A stretch of 47,573 nucleotides of DNA from a virus. Both the position numbers and the translations under genes were made by a program. The DNA lies in the IMG/VR virus record IMGVR_UViG_3300031951_000281, positions 1-47,573 of that record; one strand, 5' to 3'. This document shows, in pieces, positions 23,896 to 33,606 of this stretch (position 1 is its first letter; every line of letters begins with the position of its first letter). Below the pieces are notes generated by a model, which saw only the letters and a program-made list of their open reading frames with translations, did not search any database and was not told where the DNA came from.

Positions 23896-26358
23896 ATGAC
23901 TACGCCAATTAATGCAAGAGATATAGCCTTGCAACAAACAGTTCCGCGAGTACTTGGTATTGCTAGTAATTATATTACTATAGTATCTCCGAACTTAGAA
24001 GCCAGATATGGTGCAGACAATTTACCAGTACCAAGCATATTAGAGTTAACTGTAGTAATGTCTGGGTCTTTGCAAGGTACACCTTACTTTGAAGTTACTG
24101 GACTACTACCAAATACACAGTTAACTTTACAAAACAATAAATTACTATTAAATCCACAAACTTTTGCACAAGATTCTGTACTTGTTACTGCCAAATTAGA
24201 TTTTGAAGGTGTAACCTATACATCTGTACCAGTTACAGCATTTAAAACATTCTCAGCTGTAACTGCTAGACTGTCTAGAAACTTTGATCTAGTACAAGCC
24301 GACTCAAACGGTAATAGCTATGTTTTACCAGCAGCTAATTTTTTAGAACTATTTAACGGCACAAACAAGCTAACAGCAGGTGTAACATTTGGTCCACTTA
24401 CACAAACAAAATTTGGGCTAACCTGCGCTGTTAACAGCACTACCGGACAAATTACACTATCACAAAGCGCCCCCGATACTTGGACCAGTGATTACGAAAC
24501 ATTTACACTAACAGCTACACGTAACTTTGTAGCTTATACAGTCTCATATACAGTTAGCAAGGTTCGTGAAGGTGGAACAGGCATTGACTTAACGCCTCCG
24601 CCAACACCCACAGGTTTTACAGCCACTGCAGGTATAAACACAGTATTAATTCAGCATGATCAACCTGTGTATACTCAGGGCAGTGGGCATAGTCACACTG
24701 TGCTATACGGCAGGCAGTTTAATACTGGTGATTTAGTTACACCATTTAATTCGGCTGATAAACTAGCAGAGTTTACAGGAACAGTATATACTTTACCAAG
24801 TAAGTTTGGTAGTAACTGGCGACTATGGATAAAGTGGGTATCAAAAGACGGTGGTATAACTACCGTACCTGCCGGCGGCACAAATGGTTTAGTAGTACAA
24901 ACAGGTTTAGTTGGTTCCAGCGATTTATCAGATGCTATTATTACAGCAGCAAAAATTGTTGACGGTTCAATTAACCTAGGTGGTTCAAAAATAACAGGCT
25001 TGTTAGCTAATGCAAACATGGCAGTTATTACAGATCCTACAAAGATTGCTGACTCTTTAATTTCAAACACAAAGCTCGCAGCTCTAGCAGTTACTGCTGA
25101 AAAAATTGCTTCTGGAGCAATACAACTTACTAAATTTGCAAGTGGTATTGAGCCAGTTACCATTGCTACCGGCTCACTACCAACAACTAAAAGCACGGAA
25201 ACGCTGACATTTAATGGGAAGCTTTATCGTTGGAATGGTACAGCTTATGTAGCTACAATACCTACCTCAGACTTAACTGGTACTATTACAGATGCACAAG
25301 TTGCTGGCCTTGCCGCTTCAAAAATAACAGGACAGTTAACTAATGCACAAATTGCAGATCTTGCAGCTACAAAAGTAACAGGGCAATTAACTAATGCACA
25401 GATCGCAGATGTTGCAGCTGCAAAGCTTACTGGACAGATTACCAGTACTCAAATCACCGATGATGCTATTAGCACTCCCAAGCTAGCGGCTGGTGCAATT
25501 ACAGCTGCAAAGATTGCTGCTAATACGATAGTTGCCAGTAATATTGCTGCTGGAGCTATTACAGCTACAGAAATTGCAACTGGAACTATTACGTCAGCAA
25601 AAATAGCGTCTAATACCATAGTTGCCAATAATATTGCGGCTGGAACAATTACAGGTACAGAAATAGCGGCTGGTGCAATTACAGCAGCAAAGATCGCTGC
25701 CGGTACAATACAAGCTAGTAATATAGCTGCTGGAACAATCACAGGTGATCGATTACTGGCTAACACAATCACCTCAAGTCAGATTGCAGCAGACACGATT
25801 ACGGCTGCTCAAATTGCCGCAGGTGCGATAACTGCTTCTGAATTGGCAGCAGGTGCTATTACTGCCGGAAAAATTGCAGCTGGTGCTATTGTTGCTGGTG
25901 ATGGGGTTATTGGTAATGCTGCAATAACCAGTGCGCTGATTGCCAATCTTGCAGTTGGTTCTGCACAAATAGCTGACTCTGCTATTACTTCAGCTAAAAT
26001 CGGTGTAGCTTCTATAGGTGCTGCTGCTATCCAAGATTTAGCGGTTACCAACGCAAAAATTGCTAACCTTTCCATTGACAGTGCAAAAATTGCTGATCTG
26101 GCCGTAACCAATGCAAAAATTGGCAATCTTGCTGTTGATGACGCCAAGATTTCTAGTTTAAATGCTACTAAGATTACTGCAGGATTTATTAATGCAGACC
26201 GTATACAGGCCGGCAGTATTGCAGCAGGTAAATTAAGTGTTACAGATTTATCCGCAGTTAGTTCCAACATGGGAACAATTACTGCAGGTAAAATGCAAAG
26301 TGCTGACGGTAGATTTGTTATTGACTTGACCAATAAGTTTATTAGTATAACCGTATAA
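23896..26358 (+). CDS. Tail tip / central fibre protein with AAKIA repeats
   Basis: An 820-residue protein. The N-terminal half has beta-sandwich and fibronectin-like parts (PPPTPTGFTATAGINTVLIQ near 235). Residues about 460-780 hold some twenty repeats of about 14 residues of the type GAITAAKIAAGTI, predicted to form a beta-helical trimeric stalk. The end (MGTITAGKMQSADGRFVIDL) resembles the C-terminus of lambda gpJ-like host-specificity proteins. It is a likely receptor-contact component. A terminator follows. Confidence 0.75.
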   Translation: MTTPINARDIALQQTVPRVLGIASNYITIVSPNLEARYGADNLPVPSILELTVVMSGSLQGTPYFEVTGLLPNTQLTLQNNKLLLNPQTFAQDSVLVTAKLDFEGVTYTSVPVTAFKTFSAVTARLSRNFDLVQADSNGNSYVLPAANFLELFNGTNKLTAGVTFGPLTQTKFGLTCAVNSTTGQITLSQSAPDTWTSDYETFTLTATRNFVAYTVSYTVSKVREGGTGIDLTPPPTPTGFTATAGINTVLIQHDQPVYTQGSGHSHTVLYGRQFNTGDLVTPFNSADKLAEFTGTVYTLPSKFGSNWRLWIKWVSKDGGITTVPAGGTNGLVVQTGLVGSSDLSDAIITAAKIVDGSINLGGSKITGLLANANMAVITDPTKIADSLISNTKLAALAVTAEKIASGAIQLTKFASGIEPVTIATGSLPTTKSTETLTFNGKLYRWNGTAYVATIPTSDLTGTITDAQVAGLAASKITGQLTNAQIADLAATKVTGQLTNAQIADVAAAKLTGQITSTQITDDAISTPKLAAGAITAAKIAANTIVASNIAAGAITATEIATGTITSAKIASNTIVANNIAAGTITGTEIAAGAITAAKIAAGTIQASNIAAGTITGDRLLANTITSSQIAADTITAAQIAAGAITASELAAGAITAGKIAAGAIVAGDGVIGNAAITSALIANLAVGSAQIADSAITSAKIGVASIGAAAIQDLAVTNAKIANLSIDSAKIADLAVTNAKIGNLAVDDAKISSLNATKITAGFINADRIQAGSIAAGKLSVTDLSAVSSNMGTITAGKMQSADGRFVIDLTNKFISITV
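25300..26200 (+). repeat. Tandem 14-codon repeats in the tail-tip gene
   Basis: About twenty degenerate 42-base repeats encode A-I-T-A-A-K-I-A-type units. The DNA copies have diverged at synonymous and non-synonymous sites, so repeat number can change by recombination. Confidence 0.75.
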
Positions 26359-26393
26359 AAAATACCCAGGACTAAACACCCTGGGTATTTTTT
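26358..26393 (+). terminator. Intrinsic terminator after the tail-tip gene
   Basis: A 13-bp stem around ATACCCAGG/CCTGGGTAT with a 9-base loop and a long T-run. A promoter follows immediately. Confidence 0.9.
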
Positions 26394-26397
26394 TGCA

Positions 26398-26426
26398 TTG
26401 ACAATGCCATGCCCTTGTGGTATAAT
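26398..26426 (+). promoter_or_regulatory. Promoter of the adhesion gene cluster
   Basis: TTGACA, 17 bases, TATAAT preceded by TGG: a full consensus extended -10 promoter. The leader of about 120 nt contains a second TTGACA at 26461 but no matching -10. AGGAG precedes the first gene at 26552. Confidence 0.85.
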
Positions 26427-26551
26427 AGTACAAATTCTTTAAAGGTGAGTTAATTTTTACTTGACAAACTTAAAACGGCTTAAAGCTTACTACCACCCTA
26501 AACCGTAGCAGGCCGCATATATTATTAAATAATACTAACAGGAGCATCTTT

Positions 26552-26887
26552 ATGCTAAGCAATATAACAGATCAGACAGTACAAGGTCTGGGCATGGTGG
26601 CCTTGGCGGTTATAGCGGTTTTTATTGGAGCACAAAAAATCTTAAAAGACTGGCGTAGCACTGCTGCAGAAACAAATGTAATAACCCTTATGCATTCGGA
26701 ACTAGAACGTATGAGTCAGCAAAATTCACTATTAAGCAATGAGTTAGGTAATTTAAACTCTCAGATAATCAATCTTAGACAAGAACTACATAACTTAACA
26801 CTAGAAAATCAACGGCTGCATACCGAAGTAGTAACCTTAACAAACGAAGTTAGTAGGTTACAAGCAGTACTGGCTATGGGAGCATAA
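26552..26887 (+). CDS. Membrane-anchored coiled-coil protein
   Basis: A 111-residue protein: one membrane helix (GLGMVALAVIAVFIGAQKIL, about 12-31) and then a long leucine-zipper-like coiled coil (heptads from about 46 to 108). The topology is like an inner-membrane spanin, but it lies at the head of the fibre cluster, far from the lysis genes. Alternatives are a holin partner or a superinfection protein. It is first after a consensus promoter and overlaps nothing. Function not assigned. Confidence 0.55.
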   Translation: MLSNITDQTVQGLGMVALAVIAVFIGAQKILKDWRSTAAETNVITLMHSELERMSQQNSLLSNELGNLNSQIINLRQELHNLTLENQRLHTEVVTLTNEVSRLQAVLAMGA

Positions 26888-26888
26888 T

Positions 26889-27476
26889 ATGTCATCACCA
26901 GTTAGATTAAATTTTCAAATATACCAAGGCGGTACTTTTAAGCAATTGTTACGTTGGGAGTCGGGTACTAAAAACTATGTTCCTATCACAGCTATAACAA
27001 AAAGCGCTCCAGTAAGCATAACCGCTGCCAACCACGAAATACCTCCTGGTTGGAGGGTAAAAATAACCAACGTACTGGGTATGAAAGAAATAAACAACCC
27101 AGATACTTACTACCAAGCAACAGTTGTAACGGATAACTTAATAGAGTTAAATAGTGTTGTTAGTTTAAACTACTCTACTTATACCAGTGGAGGTATAATT
27201 GAGTACAACTTGCCAGTTAACTTAGCTGGATATACTGCCAAGCTAACTCTTGCAGATAGTGTTAATAGCACTGAGCCGCTTTACGAAACAACTTCCGAAC
27301 AGGGCGGTATAGTTTTAGATAACAACAACCATACAATTACTATAAACATACCTGCAACGGCCACCAAAGATTTTACTTTTTCCAAGGCAGTATATGACCT
27401 TAGTTTAAAGCTAGGGTCAGAAATAGTGCCATTTGCAAGCGGTTTAATGTTTTTAACAAAGGGGGCTAGCGTATAA
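26889..27476 (+). CDS. Baseplate/fibre-base beta-sandwich protein
   Basis: A 195-residue beta-rich protein (MSSPVRLNFQIYQGGTFKQL). The opening and the final segment DFTFSKAVYDLSLKLGSEI, then PFASGLMFL, resemble N-terminal domains of upper baseplate or fibre-adaptor proteins. It may link the fibres to the tail tip. It starts just after the coiled-coil gene and its stop overlaps the next ATG as TAATG. Confidence 0.45.
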   Translation: MSSPVRLNFQIYQGGTFKQLLRWESGTKNYVPITAITKSAPVSITAANHEIPPGWRVKITNVLGMKEINNPDTYYQATVVTDNLIELNSVVSLNYSTYTSGGIIEYNLPVNLAGYTAKLTLADSVNSTEPLYETTSEQGGIVLDNNNHTITINIPATATKDFTFSKAVYDLSLKLGSEIVPFASGLMFLTKGASV

Positions 27477-27721
27477 TGGAAAGCGTAGTAGTATCCTCAA
27501 CAGAAGTAGTAGTTATTGAAACAGACACTAGCAATACAGTTACTACTGGAACTTTGCTGGGTGGTGGAACAGGTAACGGTATATCTTCTATTAGCCAGGC
27601 AATAGATTTAGACGCCACTGAACTAACTAGTGGTTCAATGCTTGTATATAATGCTATAAATGCACAGTGGAAAGCCACTAAACTGTTGCAGCAACAAACA
27701 ATAGAGTGTGGTCAGTTCTAA
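27476..27721 (+). CDS. Small fibre-associated protein (81 aa)
   Basis: An 81-residue protein with a Thr/Gly/Ser-rich beta start and the stretch GSMLVYNAINAQWKATKLL. That stretch recalls the phrase [16 protein letters not shown] in the collagen-like fibre at 33607, so this may be a detached fibre-type module. Ends 12 bases before the first long fibre gene. Function unknown. Confidence 0.45.
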   Translation: MESVVVSSTEVVVIETDTSNTVTTGTLLGGGTGNGISSISQAIDLDATELTSGSMLVYNAINAQWKATKLLQQQTIECGQF

Positions 27722-27733
27722 AAGGAATTTATA

Positions 27734-29683
27734 ATGTCTTCAACAATTAAGATAAAAAGATCCGAAGTTGCAGGTAGTCCTGCGGTTTTAGGAGCAGGTG
27801 AGCTGGCCTATTCTGCTTTAGCAGACAATGGGTCTAACGGTGGTGATCGCTTATACATTGGTATGGGTATAGAAACTGCAGGAAATGCAGTTAATCGTGT
27901 AGTTATTGGTGGTAAGTTTTTCACAGACATGCTGGACCATACACGCGGAGTGCTAACAGCAAACTCTGCACTTGTGGCGGACAGCAATAGAAAACTAGAT
28001 CAATTACTAGTAGACAATATTGATGTTAATGGTAATACTATTGGTGCTACCAACTTAAACGGTGACTTAGGTATTACTGGTAGTGGAAGTGGTCGAGTAT
28101 TTGTGTCGAACGCTTACAAACTACCTAATGCTGATGGTACCTCTGGTTATGTGTTAACCACTGATGGTAGTGGTAATGTTACTTGGAATGCAGCAGCTAC
28201 TGCGCTAACACTTTTTGGTAACACAGGTACCGATACCCTAAATTTATTAACTGATTCGCTGTATATAACTGGTTCTGGTGCCGTTACTACTGCACTAAAC
28301 CCAGGTACAAATACGCTAAGTATTTCCGTTGGTTTAGCAACCGACACAGCAGCAGGTATCGCTAGCTTTTCTAGTAACACTTTTGATGTAACTAATGGTG
28401 CTGTAAGCTTAAAATCTAATGTAATAAACGACGCAATATCTTCTGCAGTAGCAGGTGGTATAGAGTCCGGTATTAGTGTACAGTTCAACCCAGTTAATAA
28501 TAAACTAAACTTCGTTGTAGATGACTTAAGCGTAAGTTTAACAGGAGCAGTTACTAGTACTGTAACTAGTACAGGCCCTAATACCAGCGTATTAAATGTT
28601 AGTATTCCAGATGGCACTATTGCTAATGCAAAACTAGCTAACAGCGCAATTACTATTGGTACCACACAAGTTGCACTAGGCACTTCAGCATTAACACTAG
28701 CCGGTATACAAAGCTTAGACGTTGACAATATTAATATTAACGGAAACACAATTGGTGCCACAGACACAAACGGCAACTTAAGCCTGGCAGCTAACGGTAC
28801 AGGAACAATTGCTGTTAACAACTTCCGTATTACTGGGCTAGCAGAGCCAGTAAATGCCAACGATGCAGCCACCAAAGCTTATGTTGACGCTCGTAGCGCA
28901 GGCCTAGACCCTAAGGCGTCAGTAAGAGTAGCAACCACAGAAAACGTAGCACTAACAGGCACACCAAGCATTGACGGTGTTTCTATTATTGCCGGCGACC
29001 GTGTATTGGTTAAAAATCAAACAAACGCAACACAAAACGGTATTTATGTTGCAGCTGCTGGAGCTTGGAGTCGCAGTAGTGACTTTGACCAAGATCAAGA
29101 AGCCACATCTGGTGTGTTTTTCTTTGTTGAAGAAGGCGTAACAAACGGCGACGCTGGTTTTGTACTAACAACAAACAATCAAGTAACAATTGGTGTAAGT
29201 GAACTAACCTTTACACAATTCTCTGGTACTGGCCAAATTATTGCTGGTGCTGCTTTGCAGAAAACCGGCAATGAACTAAGTGTAAACGTTGCTGGTTCAG
29301 GTGGCATTGAAATTGTTGCTGATAGCCTACAGTTAAAGAGTTCGCTAGCTGGTGCTGGTTTAACTTATGTAAACGGCGTGCTGGACCTGGTTGGAACCAG
29401 TGGTCGCATTACAGTAAATGCCGACAGCATTGATATTGCTGCTGGTTACGTTGGTCAAAGCTCTATTACAACACTGGGTACAATTACAACTGGTGTTTGG
29501 AATGGCACTGCTGTTGGTGTTCAGTATGGTGGTACTGGCTTAACGTCACTTACAACTGGTGACTTATTGGTTGCCAATGGCACAACCAGCTTTGCTAAAC
29601 TAGGCTTGGGTGCTAACGGAAAAATCTTGCAGTCAAATGGCACTGCACTGGTATACGCCGACATAGACGGTGGAATTTACTAA
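27734..29683 (+). CDS. Tail fibre protein
   Basis: A 649-residue beta-rich fibre. The N-terminus (SSTIKIKRSEVAGSPAVLGAG) is a typical virion-attachment segment and is related to that of the collagen-like fibre at 29726. The middle has NIDVNGNTIGATNLNGDLGI and a second copy, NININGNTIGATDTNGNLSL. The C-terminus ends with a YGGTGLTSLTTGDLLVANGT block common in phage fibres. AAAGGAAT precedes the start. Presumed host-recognition protein. Confidence 0.8.
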   Translation: MSSTIKIKRSEVAGSPAVLGAGELAYSALADNGSNGGDRLYIGMGIETAGNAVNRVVIGGKFFTDMLDHTRGVLTANSALVADSNRKLDQLLVDNIDVNGNTIGATNLNGDLGITGSGSGRVFVSNAYKLPNADGTSGYVLTTDGSGNVTWNAAATALTLFGNTGTDTLNLLTDSLYITGSGAVTTALNPGTNTLSISVGLATDTAAGIASFSSNTFDVTNGAVSLKSNVINDAISSAVAGGIESGISVQFNPVNNKLNFVVDDLSVSLTGAVTSTVTSTGPNTSVLNVSIPDGTIANAKLANSAITIGTTQVALGTSALTLAGIQSLDVDNININGNTIGATDTNGNLSLAANGTGTIAVNNFRITGLAEPVNANDAATKAYVDARSAGLDPKASVRVATTENVALTGTPSIDGVSIIAGDRVLVKNQTNATQNGIYVAAAGAWSRSSDFDQDQEATSGVFFFVEEGVTNGDAGFVLTTNNQVTIGVSELTFTQFSGTGQIIAGAALQKTGNELSVNVAGSGGIEIVADSLQLKSSLAGAGLTYVNGVLDLVGTSGRITVNADSIDIAAGYVGQSSITTLGTITTGVWNGTAVGVQYGGTGLTSLTTGDLLVANGTTSFAKLGLGANGKILQSNGTALVYADIDGGIY

Positions 29684-29701
29684 GTATAGTTTTTACTATA
29701 C
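29684..29701 (+). promoter_or_regulatory. Small intergenic hairpin
   Basis: GTATAGT and ACTATAC are separated by four T, directly after the fibre stop codon. It has no strong U-tract after it, so an RNA-end or processing element is as likely as a terminator. Confidence 0.4.
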
Positions 29702-29725
29702 AAAACTACCTTTTTAGGAAAAAGT

Positions 29726-31972
29726 ATGTCAAACAAAATTATATTAAAAAAATCTTCGGTTACAGACAAAGCGCCTGTTGCCGGTGACTTGAGTTTTGGA
29801 GAATTAGCACTTAACTATGCTGATGGTAAACTATACTACAAAACTCCAACAAACGAAATTGACTACTTTTTATCAGGTGATTTGATAGTTGGACCAACAG
29901 GACCGCAAGGTCCTGTTGGCGCTACTGGAACTCAGGGTTTGCAAGGACCCCAAGGTGTTACAGGCCCCACAGGAGCGCAAGGTATTGTTGGACCAACCGG
30001 TGCTACAGGTGCTGACTCAACAGTAGCAGGTCCCACAGGTGCACAGGGTATTCAAGGCGTTCAAGGTGTAGCAGGCCCCACAGGTGCTCAAGGTGACACA
30101 GGTCCTACTGGACCTCAGGGTGCACAAGGACCTCAAGGACTACAAGGTGTTGCAGGCCCAACAGGTGCTCAAGGTATTGCAGGTCCTACTGGACCACAAG
30201 GCACACAAGGTATTCAAGGTGAGGCTGGACTACAAGGTCCAACAGGTGCTCAAGGTGCTGCGTCCACAGTAGCAGGACCCACAGGTGCACAGGGTCCACA
30301 AGGCCAAACAGGTGCTGGTTTTCGTATTGCCAAAGTATATGCCAGCGTTGCAGCTTTATTAGCAGACACCAGTCCTACAGGTATTGCTGCTGGTGAGTTT
30401 GCCTTGGTTGACACAAACGATACACAAAATCCAGACAACAGTAAACTGTACCTGTGGACTGCACAAAACACTTGGTTTTTTACCAACGATCTAAGCGGTG
30501 CTGCAGGTATTCAAGGACCACAAGGTCCTACAGGCACACAAGGTGATGTAGGACCCACAGGTCCGCAAGGCACACAAGGTGTAGCAGGTCCAACAGGTGC
30601 ACAGGGTGCACAGGGTACACAAGGTGTAGCAGGTCCAACAGGTACACAGGGTGACACAGGCCCTACCGGTGCACAAGGTGCACAAGGCATACAAGGTGCG
30701 GCAGGACCCACAGGTCCACAAGGTATTCAGGGTATTCAAGGCGTTGCAGGTCCCACAGGTGCACAAGGTATTGTGGGCCCTACAGGTGCACAGGGTACAC
30801 AAGGTGTAGCAGGCCCCACAGGTGCCCAAGGTGAAACCGGCGTGCAAGGTATACAAGGTGTGCAGGGTGTAGCAGGCCCAACAGGTGCACAAGGCACACA
30901 AGGCGTTCAAGGTGTGCAGGGTGTAGCAGGCCCCACCGGTGCTGTAGGCCCCACAGGTGCACAAGGCAGCACAGGTGCAGCTGGTCCCACAGGACCACAA
31001 GGCCCACAAGGTCCACAAGGACTTCAAGGCAATCAAGGCCTGCAAGGTGTTGCAGGCCCAACAGGTCCACAAGGTGTAGAAGGGGCAGCCTCAACAGTAG
31101 CAGGCCCCACAGGACCAACCGGTCCAGTTAATAGCTCTAGCGTATACACAGGTATTGAAGTAGATACTTTTACTTCCAACGGATCTACAACCAGCTATAC
31201 ACTAAGCTTACAGCCAATAAGCAAAGATTATGTACTAGTAATGTTGCAAGGTACCTTGCAACCTCGCAGTATTTATTCAGTTAGTGGATCCACACTAACA
31301 TTTACTGAAGCACCAACAGCAGGTGCCCTAATAGAAATTACCACGTTTACAGCAGCACAAGATGTTGTTGTTGGTCCCACAGGACCGCAGGGCACACAAG
31401 GTGTGCAAGGAATTCAAGGCAGCACAGGTGCCACAGGCCCAACTGGCAGTGTGGGTCCCACAGGACCACAAGGTGTAGCAGGACCCACAGGTGCTACTGG
31501 TGCTAACTCAACAGTGGCGGGCCCCACAGGCGCTCAAGGACCACAAGGAGTACAAGGACCCATAGGTACGGCAGGGCCCACAGGACCACAAGGTGTTCAA
31601 GGCCCACAAGGTATTCAGGGTATTCAAGGTGTAGCAGGCCCCACAGGCCCAGCAGGTAGTGGTGGAAGTACAGGGTTACAAGAAAACACACGAACTTCCA
31701 GTTATCAGCTAACAGCATCGGATAATGGCAAGTATATTAATATTAGTAATGGTGGTGTAACAGTTCCTGTTAACACATTTATTGCAGGTAATACTATTTC
31801 TATTTATAATAATTCAGCAGCTTCACAAACAATTGTTCAAGCTGCAGGCGTAACAATTTATTTAATTGGTACTAGTATAACTGGCAGCAGAACACTAGCA
31901 CAACGAGGTTTAGCTACACTACTATGTGTGGCTAACAACGAATTTGTGATTACTGGCGGAGGTTTATCCTAA
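29726..31972 (+). CDS. Collagen-like tail fibre 1
   Basis: A 748-residue protein. An N-terminal attachment segment ([20 protein letters not shown]) leads into long Gly-X-Y tracts, mostly GPTGPQG and GAQGIQG, interrupted by two globular inserts. The first (about 205-250) resembles small carbohydrate-binding-like domains found in other fibres; the second (about 470-545, [20 protein letters not shown]...) is a beta module. A C-terminal beta knob follows ([19 protein letters not shown]). Gly-X-Y tracts form triple helices, giving a rigid trimeric stalk. Its stop overlaps the start of a beta-propeller gene (TAATG). Confidence 0.88.
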   Translation: MSNKIILKKSSVTDKAPVAGDLSFGELALNYADGKLYYKTPTNEIDYFLSGDLIVGPTGPQGPVGATGTQGLQGPQGVTGPTGAQGIVGPTGATGADSTVAGPTGAQGIQGVQGVAGPTGAQGDTGPTGPQGAQGPQGLQGVAGPTGAQGIAGPTGPQGTQGIQGEAGLQGPTGAQGAASTVAGPTGAQGPQGQTGAGFRIAKVYASVAALLADTSPTGIAAGEFALVDTNDTQNPDNSKLYLWTAQNTWFFTNDLSGAAGIQGPQGPTGTQGDVGPTGPQGTQGVAGPTGAQGAQGTQGVAGPTGTQGDTGPTGAQGAQGIQGAAGPTGPQGIQGIQGVAGPTGAQGIVGPTGAQGTQGVAGPTGAQGETGVQGIQGVQGVAGPTGAQGTQGVQGVQGVAGPTGAVGPTGAQGSTGAAGPTGPQGPQGPQGLQGNQGLQGVAGPTGPQGVEGAASTVAGPTGPTGPVNSSSVYTGIEVDTFTSNGSTTSYTLSLQPISKDYVLVMLQGTLQPRSIYSVSGSTLTFTEAPTAGALIEITTFTAAQDVVVGPTGPQGTQGVQGIQGSTGATGPTGSVGPTGPQGVAGPTGATGANSTVAGPTGAQGPQGVQGPIGTAGPTGPQGVQGPQGIQGIQGVAGPTGPAGSGGSTGLQENTRTSSYQLTASDNGKYINISNGGVTVPVNTFIAGNTISIYNNSAASQTIVQAAGVTIYLIGTSITGSRTLAQRGLATLLCVANNEFVITGGGLS
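29890..31665 (+). repeat. Collagen-type tandem repeats 1
   Basis: Dense imperfect 9- and 18-base repeats encoding Gly-X-Y triplets, split by two non-repeat inserts (about 30320-30505 and 31130-31370). Such DNA is prone to length change and to assembly error. Confidence 0.85.
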
Positions 31973-33579
31973 TGTCAGTTATTCAACTATTTTTTGCATA
32001 TATAAGTGATTTAGTTTCGCCATATGCTTGGAGTATTATCAGAGCAGTTTGGCCTAGCACAGGTAGTTCTGGTATTTTTAGTGTTGCTGCTCAAGAAACT
32101 TCAGCGTCTGGGGTGTTTTTTAAACCAGATGGTACTAAAATGTACGTTTTAGGCACTTCAGGTGGAGACGTAAATGAGTATAATTTAGCCACGCCCTGGG
32201 ATGTTACAACCGCTAGTTTTGTACAATCCCAATTCCAAGGCCTTCCTAGTGAGAGTACACCAACAGGTATATTTTTTAAACCAGATGGTTTAACCATGTA
32301 TTTAATTGGTCAAAGCAATGATTTTGTTGCCCAATATACACTAACAACTGCTTGGGATATAAGCACATTTAGTTTTACTACAAGATTTAGCATTAACGCT
32401 CAAGAAGGTAGTTCAGAAAGCGTATTTTTCAGCACAGACGGTACAAAAATGTACGTAATAGGCACTGGAGGAGATGATGTAAATGAGTATACATTATCTA
32501 CTCCTTGGAGTGTGACTACAGCTAGTTACACACAAGTATTTAGCGTTGTCGCGCAAGAAGCAGTCCCTAAAGCGCTGTTTTTTAAACCAGACGGTACTAA
32601 AATGTATGTAAGCGGTAATAGTGAAAAAATACATGAGTACACACTAACAGCGCCTTGGAATCTTTCCAGTGCTAGTTTTACAAGAAGTACAATATCTCTA
32701 GGTGAGTTTAGATCAAGCATAACTGTAGGGTGTATATTTATAAAACCAGATGGCACAGAACTGTACGTTGCAAATGGTTTAGCAGATGATGTTACTACTT
32801 TTACAATGCTGACCCCTTGGGATGTTTCCAGCTTAGTAATAAAAAGACCTACTTACAGTGCTAGTACACAGCCACAATTTACAACTGCACACGATTTGTT
32901 TTTTCACCCAGACGGAACAAAAGTGTTTATCTTAGGGCAATCCCTTAGTTTTGTGGTTTGCTATGATCTTTTAGAACCTTGGCGTATACAAACTATTAGA
33001 TATGTTAATGAATTTAATGTAGGTACTCAAGAGAGTTCGCCTACCGGTTTATTTTTTAGACCCGACGGTTTAAAAATGTACGTAATTGGAACCAACAGTG
33101 ACAGAGTACAAGAGTACAATTTATCAACAGCGTGGAACGTTACCACAGCAGTATTCAGTCAGAATTTTAGCGTAGGAGCGCGAGACTCTACTCCTGATGG
33201 ATTGTTTTTTACACCAGACGGTCTAACAATGTACGTAGTTGGAAACAGAGTATATCAGTTTGTATTAACAACAGCTTGGAATATTAGTACTGCAAGTTAT
33301 GTTAGAGAGTATAACACAAGCCTACAAGATACTTCGCACCACGCTATATACTTTAAACCAGATGGTTCGAGAATGTACACTGTAGGTACTAGCAATGCCG
33401 CAGTATATGAATACTTATTAACAACACCTTGGAACGTAGGTACCGCGTCTTATGTTCAAAACTTTAGCGTAACTGCCCAGCAAACTAATCCACGTGGTAT
33501 AAGTTTTAAACCAGACGGTACTACAATGTATATAGTGGGTGCAGGTGTTAATTCGGTGCACGAGTATGTTATTCAATAA
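31972..33579 (+). CDS. Beta-propeller fibre-tip candidate 1 (about 10 repeats)
   Basis: A 535-residue protein made almost wholly of ten about 50-residue repeats of the form FFKPDGTKMYVxG...VxEYxLxTPWxVxTASY. The N-terminal strand (GIFSVAAQETS) matches the linker strand of later repeats while the last repeat ends early. That is the known velcro closure of propellers. Ten blades would be rare; one 7-blade ring plus three repeats is the alternative. No signal peptide. It is translationally coupled to collagen-like fibre 1, so a stalk-and-head pair is likely. Glycan binding is inference. Confidence 0.7.
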   Translation: MSVIQLFFAYISDLVSPYAWSIIRAVWPSTGSSGIFSVAAQETSASGVFFKPDGTKMYVLGTSGGDVNEYNLATPWDVTTASFVQSQFQGLPSESTPTGIFFKPDGLTMYLIGQSNDFVAQYTLTTAWDISTFSFTTRFSINAQEGSSESVFFSTDGTKMYVIGTGGDDVNEYTLSTPWSVTTASYTQVFSVVAQEAVPKALFFKPDGTKMYVSGNSEKIHEYTLTAPWNLSSASFTRSTISLGEFRSSITVGCIFIKPDGTELYVANGLADDVTTFTMLTPWDVSSLVIKRPTYSASTQPQFTTAHDLFFHPDGTKVFILGQSLSFVVCYDLLEPWRIQTIRYVNEFNVGTQESSPTGLFFRPDGLKMYVIGTNSDRVQEYNLSTAWNVTTAVFSQNFSVGARDSTPDGLFFTPDGLTMYVVGNRVYQFVLTTAWNISTASYVREYNTSLQDTSHHAIYFKPDGSRMYTVGTSNAAVYEYLLTTPWNVGTASYVQNFSVTAQQTNPRGISFKPDGTTMYIVGAGVNSVHEYVIQ

Positions 33580-33606
33580 CATTATTAATCTACTAAAGGT
33601 AATTAA

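Noticed and set aside
26461-26490. Second TTGACA in the leader of the adhesion cluster as another promoter
   Set aside because: No acceptable -10 lies 15-19 bases downstream.
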